From Sorangium cellulosum So ce56 (GTDB lineage Bacteria; Myxococcota_A; Polyangia; Polyangiales; Polyangiaceae): a DNA stretch of 64,000 nt. The position numbers and the translations under genes are program-made. The notes under the pieces are model-generated. The model searched no databases, was not told where the DNA came from, and was given only the letters and a program-made list of their open reading frames with translations. The DNA lies in NCBI RefSeq assembly GCF_000067165.1, contig NC_010162.1, forward strand, positions 11,768,501-11,832,500. The letters run 5' to 3'. Shown in pieces: positions 15,590 to 24,543 of the stretch (the first letter of the stretch is position 1; every line of letters starts with the position of its first letter).

Positions 15590-16679
15590 TCAAGCCTCTC
15601 CGCTCTCGCCCCGCTCGCGCTCGGTCGTTCCCGGCCGGAACCCGAGCGCGCGCGCCTGGGCAGGGCGGGTGTGGCGGCGGCGCCAGACCACGGCGTCGAG
15701 CATGTAATGGGTCGCCTGCGGCAGCGCGAGCAGCGGCACGAGCAGCGCCCGCGCGCGCGGGCCGAGGAGCGGCTCGGCCACGTCGCCGCCGAAGAGCTCC
15801 GGCCGGTCGTGCCAGACGAGCCGGTCCCAGAGCATCTCCTCGACGAACGCGAGCGCCAGCGCGACGCCGAGGAAGGCGAGGAGCCCGGCGGCGAGGACCC
15901 GCGCGAGCAGCGAGCGCGGCGCCTCGCGGGCCCGCTCCCGGGCGTACGCGAAGACGAGCGCCATGTACGGGACCCCGTGGACGATCACGTTGGTGACCGT
16001 GAACTGGAAGTCGCTGTCGGTCGCGACGATGCCGACGTACCACGTCGCCGCGGTCGTCCCGACGACGACGTGCTTGCCGAGGTTGAGCGGCGCGCGGTCG
16101 ACGCAGGCCCGCTGGATCGCGCGGGCGACGTACGCGGCGGCGAGCGCGGCGTACACCGCTTCGAGCGGGCCCACCGCGGCCGCGAGCCAGGGCGCGCTCA
16201 CGAAATCGCCGTCCACGAACCACTGGAACGCGCGGGGCGGGTGTGCGTGCCAGTAAAGGAGCGGCCACCCCGGTCGCCGCGTAGACGAGCGCGTCGTCAA
16301 GGAGGCGATCGACGCGCGAGCGCTCGCCCGCGAGCGCGCGGTAGATCGCGACCCACCCGACCTGCTGGCGGACGAAGTGGATCACGGCCACGTAGGCGAG
16401 CGCGCGCCAGAAGGTCAGCTCGGAGGCGAGGTGGAGCGCGACGCCTGCGGCGTAACAGGCGAGCGGCACGCCGGCATAGAGCGCGGGGTGGCGGCGGAGC
16501 TCCTCCGGGTCGAGGTACGTGCGGAAGAGCGTCGTGTGCACGTGCGCCACGTCGACGCCGACCACGAAGAGCAGGAAGCCCCAGGCCGGGAGCGCGCCCC
16601 CGGTCGAGAGCGCGGCGAGGGCGAGGGCGACCGCCGCGGAGCCGCCGAACACCGCGAGGTCGACGCGGCGGCTCCACAT
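15590..16679 (-). pseudogene. Polytopic membrane protein, frameshifted
   Basis: About 360 residues in two frames. The first frame runs from the ATG at 16679 through HVHTTLFRTYLDPEELRR and IHFVRQQVGW to LVYAATG. The second carries on WPLLYWHAHPPRAFQWF to a C-terminus with LPQATHYMLDAVVWRRR. The two join perfectly if one C is removed from the CCCC run at 16268-16271. Eight or more hydrophobic segments and several conserved-looking His (HVH, IH, WHAH, ATHY) suggest an integral membrane protein that may bind metal or haem. The break is either a real single-base mutation or a sequencing error. Confidence 0.65.
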
Positions 16680-16767
16680 GAAGCCGCCGCGGGCCGCGCC
16701 GCTGGGCCCGGCCGGCAGCGCGCCGAGGAGGTCGGGCCCGGCCGAGGCCAACGCCGAGACCCGCGCG

Positions 16768-16989
16768 TCAGCCGTGGATGGCCGCGGAGATGATCCAGGC
16801 GAGGCCCAGGATCACCGAGCCGATCACGATCGCGAGCGCCGTGTTCTGGTCGTCCTCGATCTCCTTGCGGATGGAGAAGGGCGTGAGCTTCGTGATCAGC
16901 ACGAACGCCAGCCCGAAGACGAGCAACCCGAGGGCGACGAAGACGAGCGTTCCGATCACGGCTTTGATCAAATTTTCAACGTCGGGCAT
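16768..16989 (-). CDS. DUF350-family small membrane protein
   Basis: 73 residues with two hydrophobic segments separated by a charged loop, in which LTPFSIRKEIEDDQNTALA is the hallmark of DUF350 proteins. The second segment is IVIGSVILGLAWIISAAI. GAGAGAA lies upstream of the ATG. DUF350 proteins sit in the inner membrane and have no agreed biochemical function. This gene is alone, upstream of the frameshifted membrane gene on the same strand. Confidence 0.85.
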   Translation of the reverse strand: MPDVENLIKAVIGTLVFVALGLLVFGLAFVLITKLTPFSIRKEIEDDQNTALAIVIGSVILGLAWIISAAIHG

Positions 16990-17155
16990 CGGCGGTTCTC
17001 TCTGGGCGTGGGGCGGCGCGGGGCGGCGCGCGGCGCGCGCTCGTGACGTCGTGAGCTGGGGGCGTGAGCCTACGCGAGTCGGCCGGCAGGGTGAAGCGCG
17101 GTCGCTGCGCCTCCTCGACGCGCGCGCCCGGGCGGCGACGTGCTATCGCCCTGCG

Positions 17156-19039
17156 GTGTCCACGATCGTGAGCCGAACCCTGCCCCGCCGCGCCCTCACG
17201 GCCGCGCTCGCGGCGCTCGGCCTGCTCTGCGCAGGCGCGCCCCACCTCGCCGCGGCAGCGCCTCCGTCCGGCAAGGCGGCGGGCTTACCGGCCAGCAAGG
17301 CGGCGGGCGTGCCGTCCGGCAAGGCGGCGCGCGGCGGGGGCGCGCCGATCGGGAAGGCGGCGCACACGGCGGGGGCGCCGAGGAGCGCGGCGGCTCCGGC
17401 GGAAGCGCCGCTCGATCTCGCGCTGCCCGTCGAGCGGGTCACGCTGAAGAACGGGATGCGCGTGGTGCTGAGCCCCGATGAGAGCTCGCCCACGGTCGCG
17501 GTGGCCGTGACGTACGACGCGGGCTCGCGCGACGAGCCGAGCGGCAGGAGCGGCGTGGCGCGCCTCGTGATGGACTCGATGGCCCGGAGCAGCCGCAGCC
17601 TGCCGGCGGGCGAGCCCCAGCGCCTCGTGGCCGGGCGCGGCGGCGAGCTCCACGCCGAGGCGGACGTCGATCGCACCACCTTCACGGCGGCGCTGCCCGC
17701 GAACGAGCTCGCGCTGGCGCTGTGGATCGAGGCCGATCGCATGAGGGCGCCCGCGCCGAGCGCAGAGGGCTTCGAGGCGCAGCGCAGGGGCGCGCTCGAG
17801 CGCCGCGGCGCGGTCCTCGGCGCCGCCCATGGCCAGGGCGCGATCCGGCTCCGCGAGCTCGTCTTCCAGGGGTACTGGCCCCACGAGCACCCGGCGCTCG
17901 GCGCGGCGGACGATCTCGCGGGCGCCGAGCTCTCGTGGGCCCGCGACTTCCACGCGGCCCACTACGGCCCGAACAGGGCGGTGCTGGCGATCGCCGGCGG
18001 CTTCGACGCGGGCGCGGCGATGGCGCTCGTGCACGAGTACTTCGACGGCATCCCCGCCGTCTCCGCCGCGCCCTTCAAGGACGTGCCTTTCCCCGAGCAG
18101 ACGAGCCAGCGCACCGGCGTCGTGAGGGACAGCGCGGCCCGCGCGCCGTCGATCCTCTACGGGTGGGCCGTGCCGCCAAGCGAGCACCCGGATCACCACG
18201 CGCTCGCAGTCGCGGCCTCCCTGCTCGGGCGCGGCGAGAGCTCGCGGCTGGAAGCTCTCCTCGTCGGGAACAAGGCGGTCGCGCGGTCGGTGCGGGTCGC
18301 GATCGACGGCCACCGCGGCCCCGATCTCTTCTCCATCGACGTGCGGCTCGCCGAGGACGCCCGGGTCGGCGACGTCGAGAAGCTGATCGAGGGCGAGATC
18401 CGGGCGCTCGCGACGGCGGGACCCTCGCAGGCCGAGCTGACGAGGGCGCGCCGGCTGCTCCAGTCGGCGTTCGTGGCGGGCCTCGCGGACGCGAGCGCGC
18501 GGGCGCGGGCGCTCGGCGAGCACGAGCTCCTCTTCGGGGACGCCGCCCACCTGAACGGGGAGCTCGCGCGCTACTTCGCGGTGACCCGGGAGGACGTGCA
18601 GCGCGTCGCGCGCGACCACCTCGGCCCGACGCGCCGGACGATCGTCGAGACCTATCCCCCTGGCCTGCCGGGAGCCTCCTCGCCGCCGCGCGCGTCGGCC
18701 GGCGCGCCGCGGCCGAAAGGCGGGGCGCGCGCCGCGGCGCCGGAGCAGGACGCTGAGGTGGCGGCGCCGGGCAAGGGCGCAGAGAAAGCGGCGCCTGGCA
18801 AGGGCGCGGGCAAGGCCGCGCCGAACAAGAGAGCGGACAAGGCCGGGCCGGGCAAGGCCGCGCCGGGCAAGGGCGCGGACAAGGCCGCGCCGGGCAAGGC
18901 CGCGCCGGGCAAGGCCGCGCCGGGCAAGGGCGCGGGCAAGGCCGCGCCGGGCGAGCGCCCGGCGAAGGCGCACGGCGGGGCGAGCCGGCCCGCGCCGGAT
19001 CCGGCGCCGACGAAGCCGGCGAAACCCACGAAGAAGTGA
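17156..19039 (+). CDS. M16-family protein lacking zinc motif, Lys/Ala-rich tail
   Basis: 627 residues from the GTG at 17156. It has a signal peptide (residues 1-35), an Ala/Gly/Lys-rich linker, and two M16 (pitrilysin-like) halves from about residue 90 to 505, with family strings such as GYWPHEHPALGAADDL and HYGPNRAVLAIAGGF. The HxxEH zinc motif expected at 135-141 reads RLVMDS after GVA, so both His and the Glu are replaced. The last 110 residues are low-complexity repeats of AAPGKGA-type units with many Lys. It is probably secreted or periplasmic. The stop overlaps the next gene (GTGA). A partner or chaperone role for the second M16 protein is inferred. Confidence 0.85.
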   Translation: MSTIVSRTLPRRALTAALAALGLLCAGAPHLAAAAPPSGKAAGLPASKAAGVPSGKAARGGGAPIGKAAHTAGAPRSAAAPAEAPLDLALPVERVTLKNGMRVVLSPDESSPTVAVAVTYDAGSRDEPSGRSGVARLVMDSMARSSRSLPAGEPQRLVAGRGGELHAEADVDRTTFTAALPANELALALWIEADRMRAPAPSAEGFEAQRRGALERRGAVLGAAHGQGAIRLRELVFQGYWPHEHPALGAADDLAGAELSWARDFHAAHYGPNRAVLAIAGGFDAGAAMALVHEYFDGIPAVSAAPFKDVPFPEQTSQRTGVVRDSAARAPSILYGWAVPPSEHPDHHALAVAASLLGRGESSRLEALLVGNKAVARSVRVAIDGHRGPDLFSIDVRLAEDARVGDVEKLIEGEIRALATAGPSQAELTRARRLLQSAFVAGLADASARARALGEHELLFGDAAHLNGELARYFAVTREDVQRVARDHLGPTRRTIVETYPPGLPGASSPPRASAGAPRPKGGARAAAPEQDAEVAAPGKGAEKAAPGKGAGKAAPNKRADKAGPGKAAPGKGADKAAPGKAAPGKAAPGKGAGKAAPGERPAKAHGGASRPAPDPAPTKPAKPTKK

Positions 19040-20724
19040 CGCGAACAGCCGAGCGACGGAGAACGCGTGACGCGATGAACGAGCGAAGCGAGCGACGCGA
19101 CCTGCGCGGGCGACGAACAGCGCGCCCCTGGCTCTCCTGGACCGCGGCGCTCGCGGCCGCCGTGGCGTGCGGCTGCGCGGGGCGCGCGCCGCACCCGCCC
19201 GCGCAGGCGGGCGCGCCGGCGGCGTCTGCGCCGGCGACGTCTGCGCCAGCGGCGCCGCCGGCCGAGGTCGCTCGCGGGGAGCAGCCGCCGCCGTCCGGCC
19301 CCGCGAAGCCCGCGCGCATGCCCGCCATCGCCTGGGCCGAGCTCCCGAGCGGCCTCCGCGTCGCCACGGCGGTGAACCGCGCGCTGCCGCTCGTGGAGGT
19401 CCGCGTGGTCATCCGCGGCGGCTCCGCGGCCGACGGCGAGCGCACGGGGCTCGCCGCGATCACGGGCGAGCTCCTCCTGCGCGGGGGCGCGGGCGGCCTC
19501 CCCGGCCGCGAGCTGCTCGCGCGCGTCGAGTCGCTCGGCGCCTCCCTGCGGGTGGACACCGGCCTCGACGCGACCGTGATCGGGCTGCGCGCGCCCAGCG
19601 ATCGCCTCGCGGAGGCGGCCCTGCTGCTCGGGCACGTCGTGCAGCGGCCGCGCCTCGACGCCGCGGAGCTCGCCAAGCTGAAGGCCCAGGCCGCCGAGGC
19701 GGCGAGGGAGCGCGCGCGCTCGGACGCCCGCTGGGGAGCGCTGATGGTCCTCTTCCGCGACCTCTACGCGCTCCCGACCGAGCTGCACCCCTACGCCTCG
19801 TTCGGCGCGACCGCGGCGGAGCTCCCGCAGATCACCGCCGCCGACTGCCGCGCGTTCCACGCGGCGTGGTACGTCCCGAAGAACACCGTGGTGGTGGTGG
19901 CGGGCGACACGACGCCCGAGGCCGCGCGCGCGGCGGTGGAGAAGGCCTTCACCGACCGCCGCGGCGCGGAGCCGCCGGCGCTCTCGTTCACCGAGCCGGT
20001 GCCTCCGGCGTCGCTCAAGATCACGATCGTCGATCGCCCGAAGAGCGCGGAGAGCGAGCTCTTCCTCGGCGTGCTCGGCCCCGAGCGCGGCGCCTCGGAG
20101 TGGCCCGCGCTCGCGGTCGCGGGCGAGATCCTCGGCGGCCCCTCCGGGCGCCTCTCGCAGGAGCTGCTCGAGCCGCGCGGGCCGGCGCGAGACGTGTCCG
20201 CGGCGCCGCTCGACGTCGCGCACGGGCCCGTCCCGCTCCTGGCCCACGTCCGCGTCCCTGCGGCGCGCACGGGCCTCGCCGCGCAGGCGATGCTCGAGCA
20301 CGCGGAGCAGCTCGCGGCCGCGGCGCCCTCGCAGGACGAGGTCGACGCCGCGGCGCGGCGGCTCGCGGCCGGCCTCGGCCTCGGCCTCGGGACGGCCACC
20401 GGGCTCGCGGACGAGATCGCCGTCATGCAGGCGCTCGATCTGCCGGACGACCACCACGAGAGCTACCGCAAGGAGCTCCGGGACATCACGCCGGCCTTCG
20501 CCGGCAAGGTCGCGCACGACAACGTGCGACCGGCGCACGCCGCGATCGTCGTGGTGGGCGACGCCCAGGCGATCGGCCCGATGCTGAGCCGCCTCGGGGA
20601 CGTCAAGGTGGTCGACCCGACCCGCGCCTTCGAGCGGAAGCGCACGATCCCGCGGGACGCGAGCGCCTCGCCCGCCCCGGCGCCCGGCGCTGGCCGCGCG
20701 GCGCCGGCAGAGGAGCCGCAGTGA
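19036..20724 (+). CDS. Second M16-family protein lacking zinc motif
   Basis: 562 residues from a GTG overlapping the upstream stop; an ATG at 19075 is an alternative. A hydrophobic segment ending VACGC resembles a lipoprotein signal. The M16 half-domains follow, with LPSGLRVATAVNRALPLVEVRVVIRGG and HAAWYVPKNTVVVVAGD. At the zinc-motif position it reads GLAAITGELLLRG, again without HxxEH; this is the usual sequence type of the non-catalytic partner in two-component M16B proteases. With the preceding gene also lacking the motif, neither protein of the pair should cut peptides by the known mechanism. Confidence 0.85.
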   Translation: MTRTAERRRTRDAMNERSERRDLRGRRTARPWLSWTAALAAAVACGCAGRAPHPPAQAGAPAASAPATSAPAAPPAEVARGEQPPPSGPAKPARMPAIAWAELPSGLRVATAVNRALPLVEVRVVIRGGSAADGERTGLAAITGELLLRGGAGGLPGRELLARVESLGASLRVDTGLDATVIGLRAPSDRLAEAALLLGHVVQRPRLDAAELAKLKAQAAEAARERARSDARWGALMVLFRDLYALPTELHPYASFGATAAELPQITAADCRAFHAAWYVPKNTVVVVAGDTTPEAARAAVEKAFTDRRGAEPPALSFTEPVPPASLKITIVDRPKSAESELFLGVLGPERGASEWPALAVAGEILGGPSGRLSQELLEPRGPARDVSAAPLDVAHGPVPLLAHVRVPAARTGLAAQAMLEHAEQLAAAAPSQDEVDAAARRLAAGLGLGLGTATGLADEIAVMQALDLPDDHHESYRKELRDITPAFAGKVAHDNVRPAHAAIVVVGDAQAIGPMLSRLGDVKVVDPTRAFERKRTIPRDASASPAPAPGAGRAAPAEEPQ

Positions 20725-21734
20725 CGGTCGCCGGGCGCCGCGCCCCGCGCGGTCCAGCGCCCGCGACGCGCGCCTTCGCGCTCGCGGCGGGGCTCGCGGC
20801 CGTGTCTTCCCCGGGCGCCGTGGGGGCGCAGCCGAAGCCTGCGCCGGCGGCCGCAGCGCCGGCGGCGTCGACGCCGGCGGCGTCGGCATCCGCGCAGCTC
20901 GACGGCGCGACGTACGACTACGAGCACCCGTCTGCGCCGGCGAGCGGCGCCGCCGAGCAGGGCGCAGCGCGGGCCGAGGATGCCGCGCCCCCGGTGCCGC
21001 CGGAGCGGCGCTGGCGCGGTCGCGCCTTCGTGCACCGCCTGGCGGCCGCCGATCCCGCGCGGCCGCTGCCGATCCTCGTGTTCCTGCACGGCACCAACGA
21101 GGCGCGGATCGAGCACCGCTGGATGGGGGGCGGCCGGGAGGGCGACGTGCGCCGGATCGCGGCGCAGCTCATGGAGGCGGGCCAGATCCCGCCGATGCTG
21201 GTCGCCTCGCCGAGCGCCGTGCTCCCGGCGGCGGTCGCCGTCGCGCGGACGAGCTGGCCTGCCTTCGATCTGGACGTGTTCCTCGACGCCACGGCCGCGC
21301 GGCTGCGCGGCGTCGCGACCCTCGACCGAGCGCGCGTCGTCGTCGCGGGCCACTCCGGCGGCGGCTGCAACAAGGCGGGCGGCATCGCCGCCGCCTTGAG
21401 CGCGTCCACCCCCGTGCACGCGGCGCTCGTGATCGACACGTGCATGGACGCCGACATCGCGCTCCCCCTCGCGCGCTCGCGCCCGACCACGCACGTCGTC
21501 GTGTCGTGGCAGACGATGACCTGGGCCAAGCGCCCCATCGCCGACTTCCGCCGCGCCTTCCAGCGCGGCGTCGAGGCGCACCCTGCGGCGCCCGGCGTCC
21601 TCCGCGAGCTCGAGCCGCTCGTCCCGACGGAGCCGATGCCCCACGACGCCATGGTGCCCCTGGTGCTGCGGCGCTGGCTGCCGCCGCTCCTCTCGCCGGA
21701 CGCCGCGCCGAGCGTGCCCTGCGTCTCGCCGTGA
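20721..21734 (+). CDS. Secreted alpha/beta hydrolase
   Basis: 337 residues from a GTG that overlaps the previous stop (GTGA), so this is the third coupled gene of the unit. A signal peptide (about residues 15-38) and an Ala/Pro linker precede an alpha/beta-hydrolase domain: oxyanion-loop region ILVFLHGTNEAR, nucleophile elbow GHSGGG with Ser212, and a likely catalytic His in MPHDAM near the C-terminus. Cys residues near CNKAGG and IDTCMD may form a disulphide. Probable periplasmic esterase or peptidase-like enzyme; substrate not deducible. Confidence 0.8.
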   Translation: MTVAGRRAPRGPAPATRAFALAAGLAAVSSPGAVGAQPKPAPAAAAPAASTPAASASAQLDGATYDYEHPSAPASGAAEQGAARAEDAAPPVPPERRWRGRAFVHRLAAADPARPLPILVFLHGTNEARIEHRWMGGGREGDVRRIAAQLMEAGQIPPMLVASPSAVLPAAVAVARTSWPAFDLDVFLDATAARLRGVATLDRARVVVAGHSGGGCNKAGGIAAALSASTPVHAALVIDTCMDADIALPLARSRPTTHVVVSWQTMTWAKRPIADFRRAFQRGVEAHPAAPGVLRELEPLVPTEPMPHDAMVPLVLRRWLPPLLSPDAAPSVPCVSP

Positions 21735-21768
21735 CCGTCCCGGGGCGCGCCGCCTCCGCATGATTTCC

Positions 21769-21798
21769 CTCACGGCAGGCAAACTCACGGCAGGCAAA
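21769..21798 (+). repeat. 15-bp tandem duplicate
   Basis: CTCACGGCAGGCAAA occurs twice back to back (21769-21783 and 21784-21798) in the gap after the hydrolase gene. The following 300 bases up to the kinase start contain no confident gene. Confidence 0.6.
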
Positions 21799-22098
21799 CC
21801 GGTTGGCGAACGCGCTCACAATGACGTTCTGACCGGGGCGATGGCGCCGCTTGGCGCGGATTCACCACTCTTGCGCACCTCATGGTGAATCCGGAGACTC
21901 CCGAGCGAGGCGCTTCCGTCGTTCCTGATACCAGCCTTCCCCAGCCCGGTGGTATCGTGGCTGACATGCCCCGGTCTCGGCGTCCAGGAGCGTTGTCGCA
22001 TCAGCGCGTCAACGAGCCTGGGCACGGCGACGGCACGGAGGGTACCGCTCGTGTGGCAAGCATCGGCTTCCGGTGGAGGATCCGACGCCAATCTCCCG

Positions 22099-23481
22099 AT
22101 GGCGGACAGCGCGCGCGCCATTGCGGCGCGCTCTGACCGCTCCGGCGACGCCGGTCCCGCTTCTTCTGCAGCCGGGCGGGGCGACGTGGCCCAGGACCCG
22201 CGGCGCAACCAGCTCGTCGCCGGGCGGTACAAGCTCTCGCGGCTGGTCGGACGCGGCGCCATGGGCGAGGTGTGGCTCGCGCACGACAGGGCGCTGCGGA
22301 TCGACGTCGCGCTCAAGCTCCTCACGGTCCAGCGCGAGAGCCAGGCCGGCACCGCACTGGAGCGCTTCCGGTTCGAGGCCCAGGTCGCGGCGCAGCTGGC
22401 GCAGAAGACGGACCACGTCGTCGCCGTGCACGACGTCGGCAACGATCCTGCCGTGGGTCCGTACCTCGTCATGGGCTACGTTCGAGGTCGGTCCCTGAGG
22501 CAGCTCATGCAGGAGCGGGGGCCGATATCCCCGGCGGAGCTCGCCCCGCTCCTCGGCCAGATCGGAGAGGCCCTCTCCGTCGCGCACGGCCTCGGCATCG
22601 TGCACCGCGACATCAAGCCGACGAACGTGCTGCTCGAGGAGGAGCGCAGCGGTGAGGTGCGCGCCAAGGTCGCGGATTTCGGCATCGCCAAGTGGATCCG
22701 AAAGGAGCTGCCGGCCGACTTTCCCCGCCGGACCATCGGCGGCGTGGTGCTGGGCACGCCGGCGTACCTGAGCCCGGAGCACGCCTGCGATGGGGACACC
22801 AACCCGCACTCGGACATGTGGGCGCTCGCGGTCGTCTCGTACGAGGCGCTCACGGGCCGGCTGCCCTTCCCGGGCCACACCATGAGCGATGTGCTCGCCT
22901 CGATCCTGGCCACAGCGCAACCGCCGCGGCCGGCGCTGTACCCGGAGGCGCCGCCGGCGCTCTCGGCCTGGTTCGCGCGCGCGTTCGCCCTGAACCCGAC
23001 GGAGCGGTTCCCCTCGATCGAGGCCATGGTCGCCGCCTACAAGGCCGCCGTCGGCTCGTCGGAGGCGCCGGCGCGCGCCGAGCGAGCCGACGAGCCCGCG
23101 CGCCGGGGCAAGCTGGGCCTCGCGGCCGGCCTCGTCGTGGCGCTCGGCGTCGTGCTGTCGACCGGCGCGCTGTGGGCGCAGGCCCAGGTCCCCGCCGCGC
23201 TGCGGGCGTCGATCGCCGATGCGCGCGCCGCGTCCGTGGTCCGCGCCGCGCAGGCGCGCATCGCGGCCCAGGCGAGCCCACGCCGAGCAGCGAGATCGGG
23301 TGACGCCGCGGCGGTGGAGGCCGCTGTCCCCGCGGCCGCGCCGCGCCCCCTCTCCGCGCAGGCCGCACGCCCGGTCGACCCGCGCCCGGCGCCGCGGAGC
23401 GCTCGCATCCTCCGCGGTGACCGCGCGACCGGCGCGCGAAGCGTGCCCACCGAACGCGAGCTGCTCAGGACGCGTCACTGA
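22099..23481 (+). CDS. Membrane Ser/Thr protein kinase
   Basis: 460 residues from the ATG at 22099; upstream in-frame GTGs back to 21949 are possible. The kinase domain (about residues 30-320) has all key motifs: Gly loop GRGAMGEVW, the Lys in VALKLL, catalytic loop HRDIKPTN, DFG, and LGTPAYLSPEH in the activation segment. A single membrane segment (LGLAAGLVVALGVVLSTGALWA) follows near residue 345. The roughly 100-residue C-terminal part outside the cytoplasm is Ala/Arg/Pro-rich with no recognised sensor domain. This Hanks-type kinase layout is abundant in myxobacteria. No substrate or phosphatase gene is adjacent. Confidence 0.9.
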   Translation: MADSARAIAARSDRSGDAGPASSAAGRGDVAQDPRRNQLVAGRYKLSRLVGRGAMGEVWLAHDRALRIDVALKLLTVQRESQAGTALERFRFEAQVAAQLAQKTDHVVAVHDVGNDPAVGPYLVMGYVRGRSLRQLMQERGPISPAELAPLLGQIGEALSVAHGLGIVHRDIKPTNVLLEEERSGEVRAKVADFGIAKWIRKELPADFPRRTIGGVVLGTPAYLSPEHACDGDTNPHSDMWALAVVSYEALTGRLPFPGHTMSDVLASILATAQPPRPALYPEAPPALSAWFARAFALNPTERFPSIEAMVAAYKAAVGSSEAPARAERADEPARRGKLGLAAGLVVALGVVLSTGALWAQAQVPAALRASIADARAASVVRAAQARIAAQASPRRAARSGDAAAVEAAVPAAAPRPLSAQAARPVDPRPAPRSARILRGDRATGARSVPTERELLRTRH

Positions 23482-23518
23482 GCGGTCGTTGCCAGCCAGC
23501 GCGTACGTAAAACGCGCC

Positions 23519-23535
23519 CGATCGCGGCGCGATCG
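23519..23535. terminator. Hairpin between converging genes
   Basis: CGATCGC-GGC-GCGATCG is a perfect 7-bp stem with outer GCCC/GGGC pairing possible. It lies 38 bases after the kinase stop and 100 bases before the stop of the gene facing it. Candidate terminator for either strand; no T tract. Confidence 0.35.
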
Positions 23536-23636
23536 AGCGGGCACGAGGCGCGATCTTCTGCCCTCCAGCGGCCTCGACGCTCCTCCAGATTTCGCCCGGA
23601 GAAGCCTCGGTTCGAGGAGGAGGATTCAGGAGATCG

Positions 23637-24542
23637 TCACGGCGCGCGGGCTCCCTGGGCCGCCGCTCTCGTCGCTTCTGCCTTCAGCTTCCTCAGGTGT
23701 CCGTGCAGGGTCTCGGAGTCGAGGCCATGTAGCGTCAACCGGAAGCCGGCCTCGAGCGTCGAGCTGGGCACCATGGGATGATGGTTGTGCACCAGGGCGA
23801 CAGGAAGCGGGTCGTTCAGGATCTTGCCGACGTAGAGCGCGATGATCTCGTCCAGCTGCAGCGAATTGCTCGCCCGCCAGAAATGGTGATCCGACAGGAA
23901 CAGCGCATAGAGCGGCGTGTAGATCTCGATGGCGGTCTGCAGGTCGACGACGTTCCGCCAGGTGTTCGGGAGATCGTCGATGCTCGCGTCGTCGTCTGTG
24001 ATGGCAGAGAAGTCGATCTCTTTCCGGGGCTCGATCTCACGCCCATCTGCGCGAAGCTTCTCGTTCAGCTCGATGATGAAGTTGTAGAAGATCAGATCGT
24101 GGACCGTGAACGTGTTGTCCAAGAGGTCCTCCAGCCTCCTGGTCCTCAGCGGCGTCGTCGTCTGGATATCGATGCCCGGGACGTTGTCCTCGATGAACTT
24201 CAAGATCTCCGTGCCGATGGTGAAGTGGCGCAGGATGAGGTAATTGGCCTCCGGGGCGACGAAGAGCCTCAGGCCCCAGTAAATGGACCGGTGCAACAAC
24301 CACGGAGATTGCCAGCTCGCCGGGACAAGAATCTTCATGAGCTTGATGCCGGAGATCGACAGGCGGGCGAACGGCCTGATGATCGGCATCACGACCCTGC
24401 GCGTGGTGCTGCGCTGGCTCTTCAGGAAGGCGGCTTTGGCCCTCTCGTCGATCGGCAAGGACCGGTCCAGGTACAAGGCCAGCCACGGATCGGGATCTCC
24501 GGGGTCGTGCTTCATCTTCCTGAAAAAGCCCTGAAAGTCCAT
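23637..24542 (-). CDS. Unrecognised protein in KASIII/diiron operon
   Basis: 301 residues, last gene of the operon, starting one base after the stop of the diiron enzyme. No family recognised. It is rich in Leu, Ile and aromatic residues and appears mostly helical. Residues 30-95 contain amphipathic or membrane-associating stretches (VVMPIIRPFARLSISGIKLMKILVP in two pieces). The C-terminal half has DHHFWRASNSLQLDE and a HNHHP motif, candidate metal or substrate ligands. Tight coupling to an oxidative enzyme and a ketosynthase suggests a catalytic or lipid-handling partner in the same pathway. Confidence 0.75.
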   Translation of the reverse strand: MDFQGFFRKMKHDPGDPDPWLALYLDRSLPIDERAKAAFLKSQRSTTRRVVMPIIRPFARLSISGIKLMKILVPASWQSPWLLHRSIYWGLRLFVAPEANYLILRHFTIGTEILKFIEDNVPGIDIQTTTPLRTRRLEDLLDNTFTVHDLIFYNFIIELNEKLRADGREIEPRKEIDFSAITDDDASIDDLPNTWRNVVDLQTAIEIYTPLYALFLSDHHFWRASNSLQLDEIIALYVGKILNDPLPVALVHNHHPMVPSSTLEAGFRLTLHGLDSETLHGHLRKLKAEATRAAAQGARAP

Positions 24543-24543
24543 G

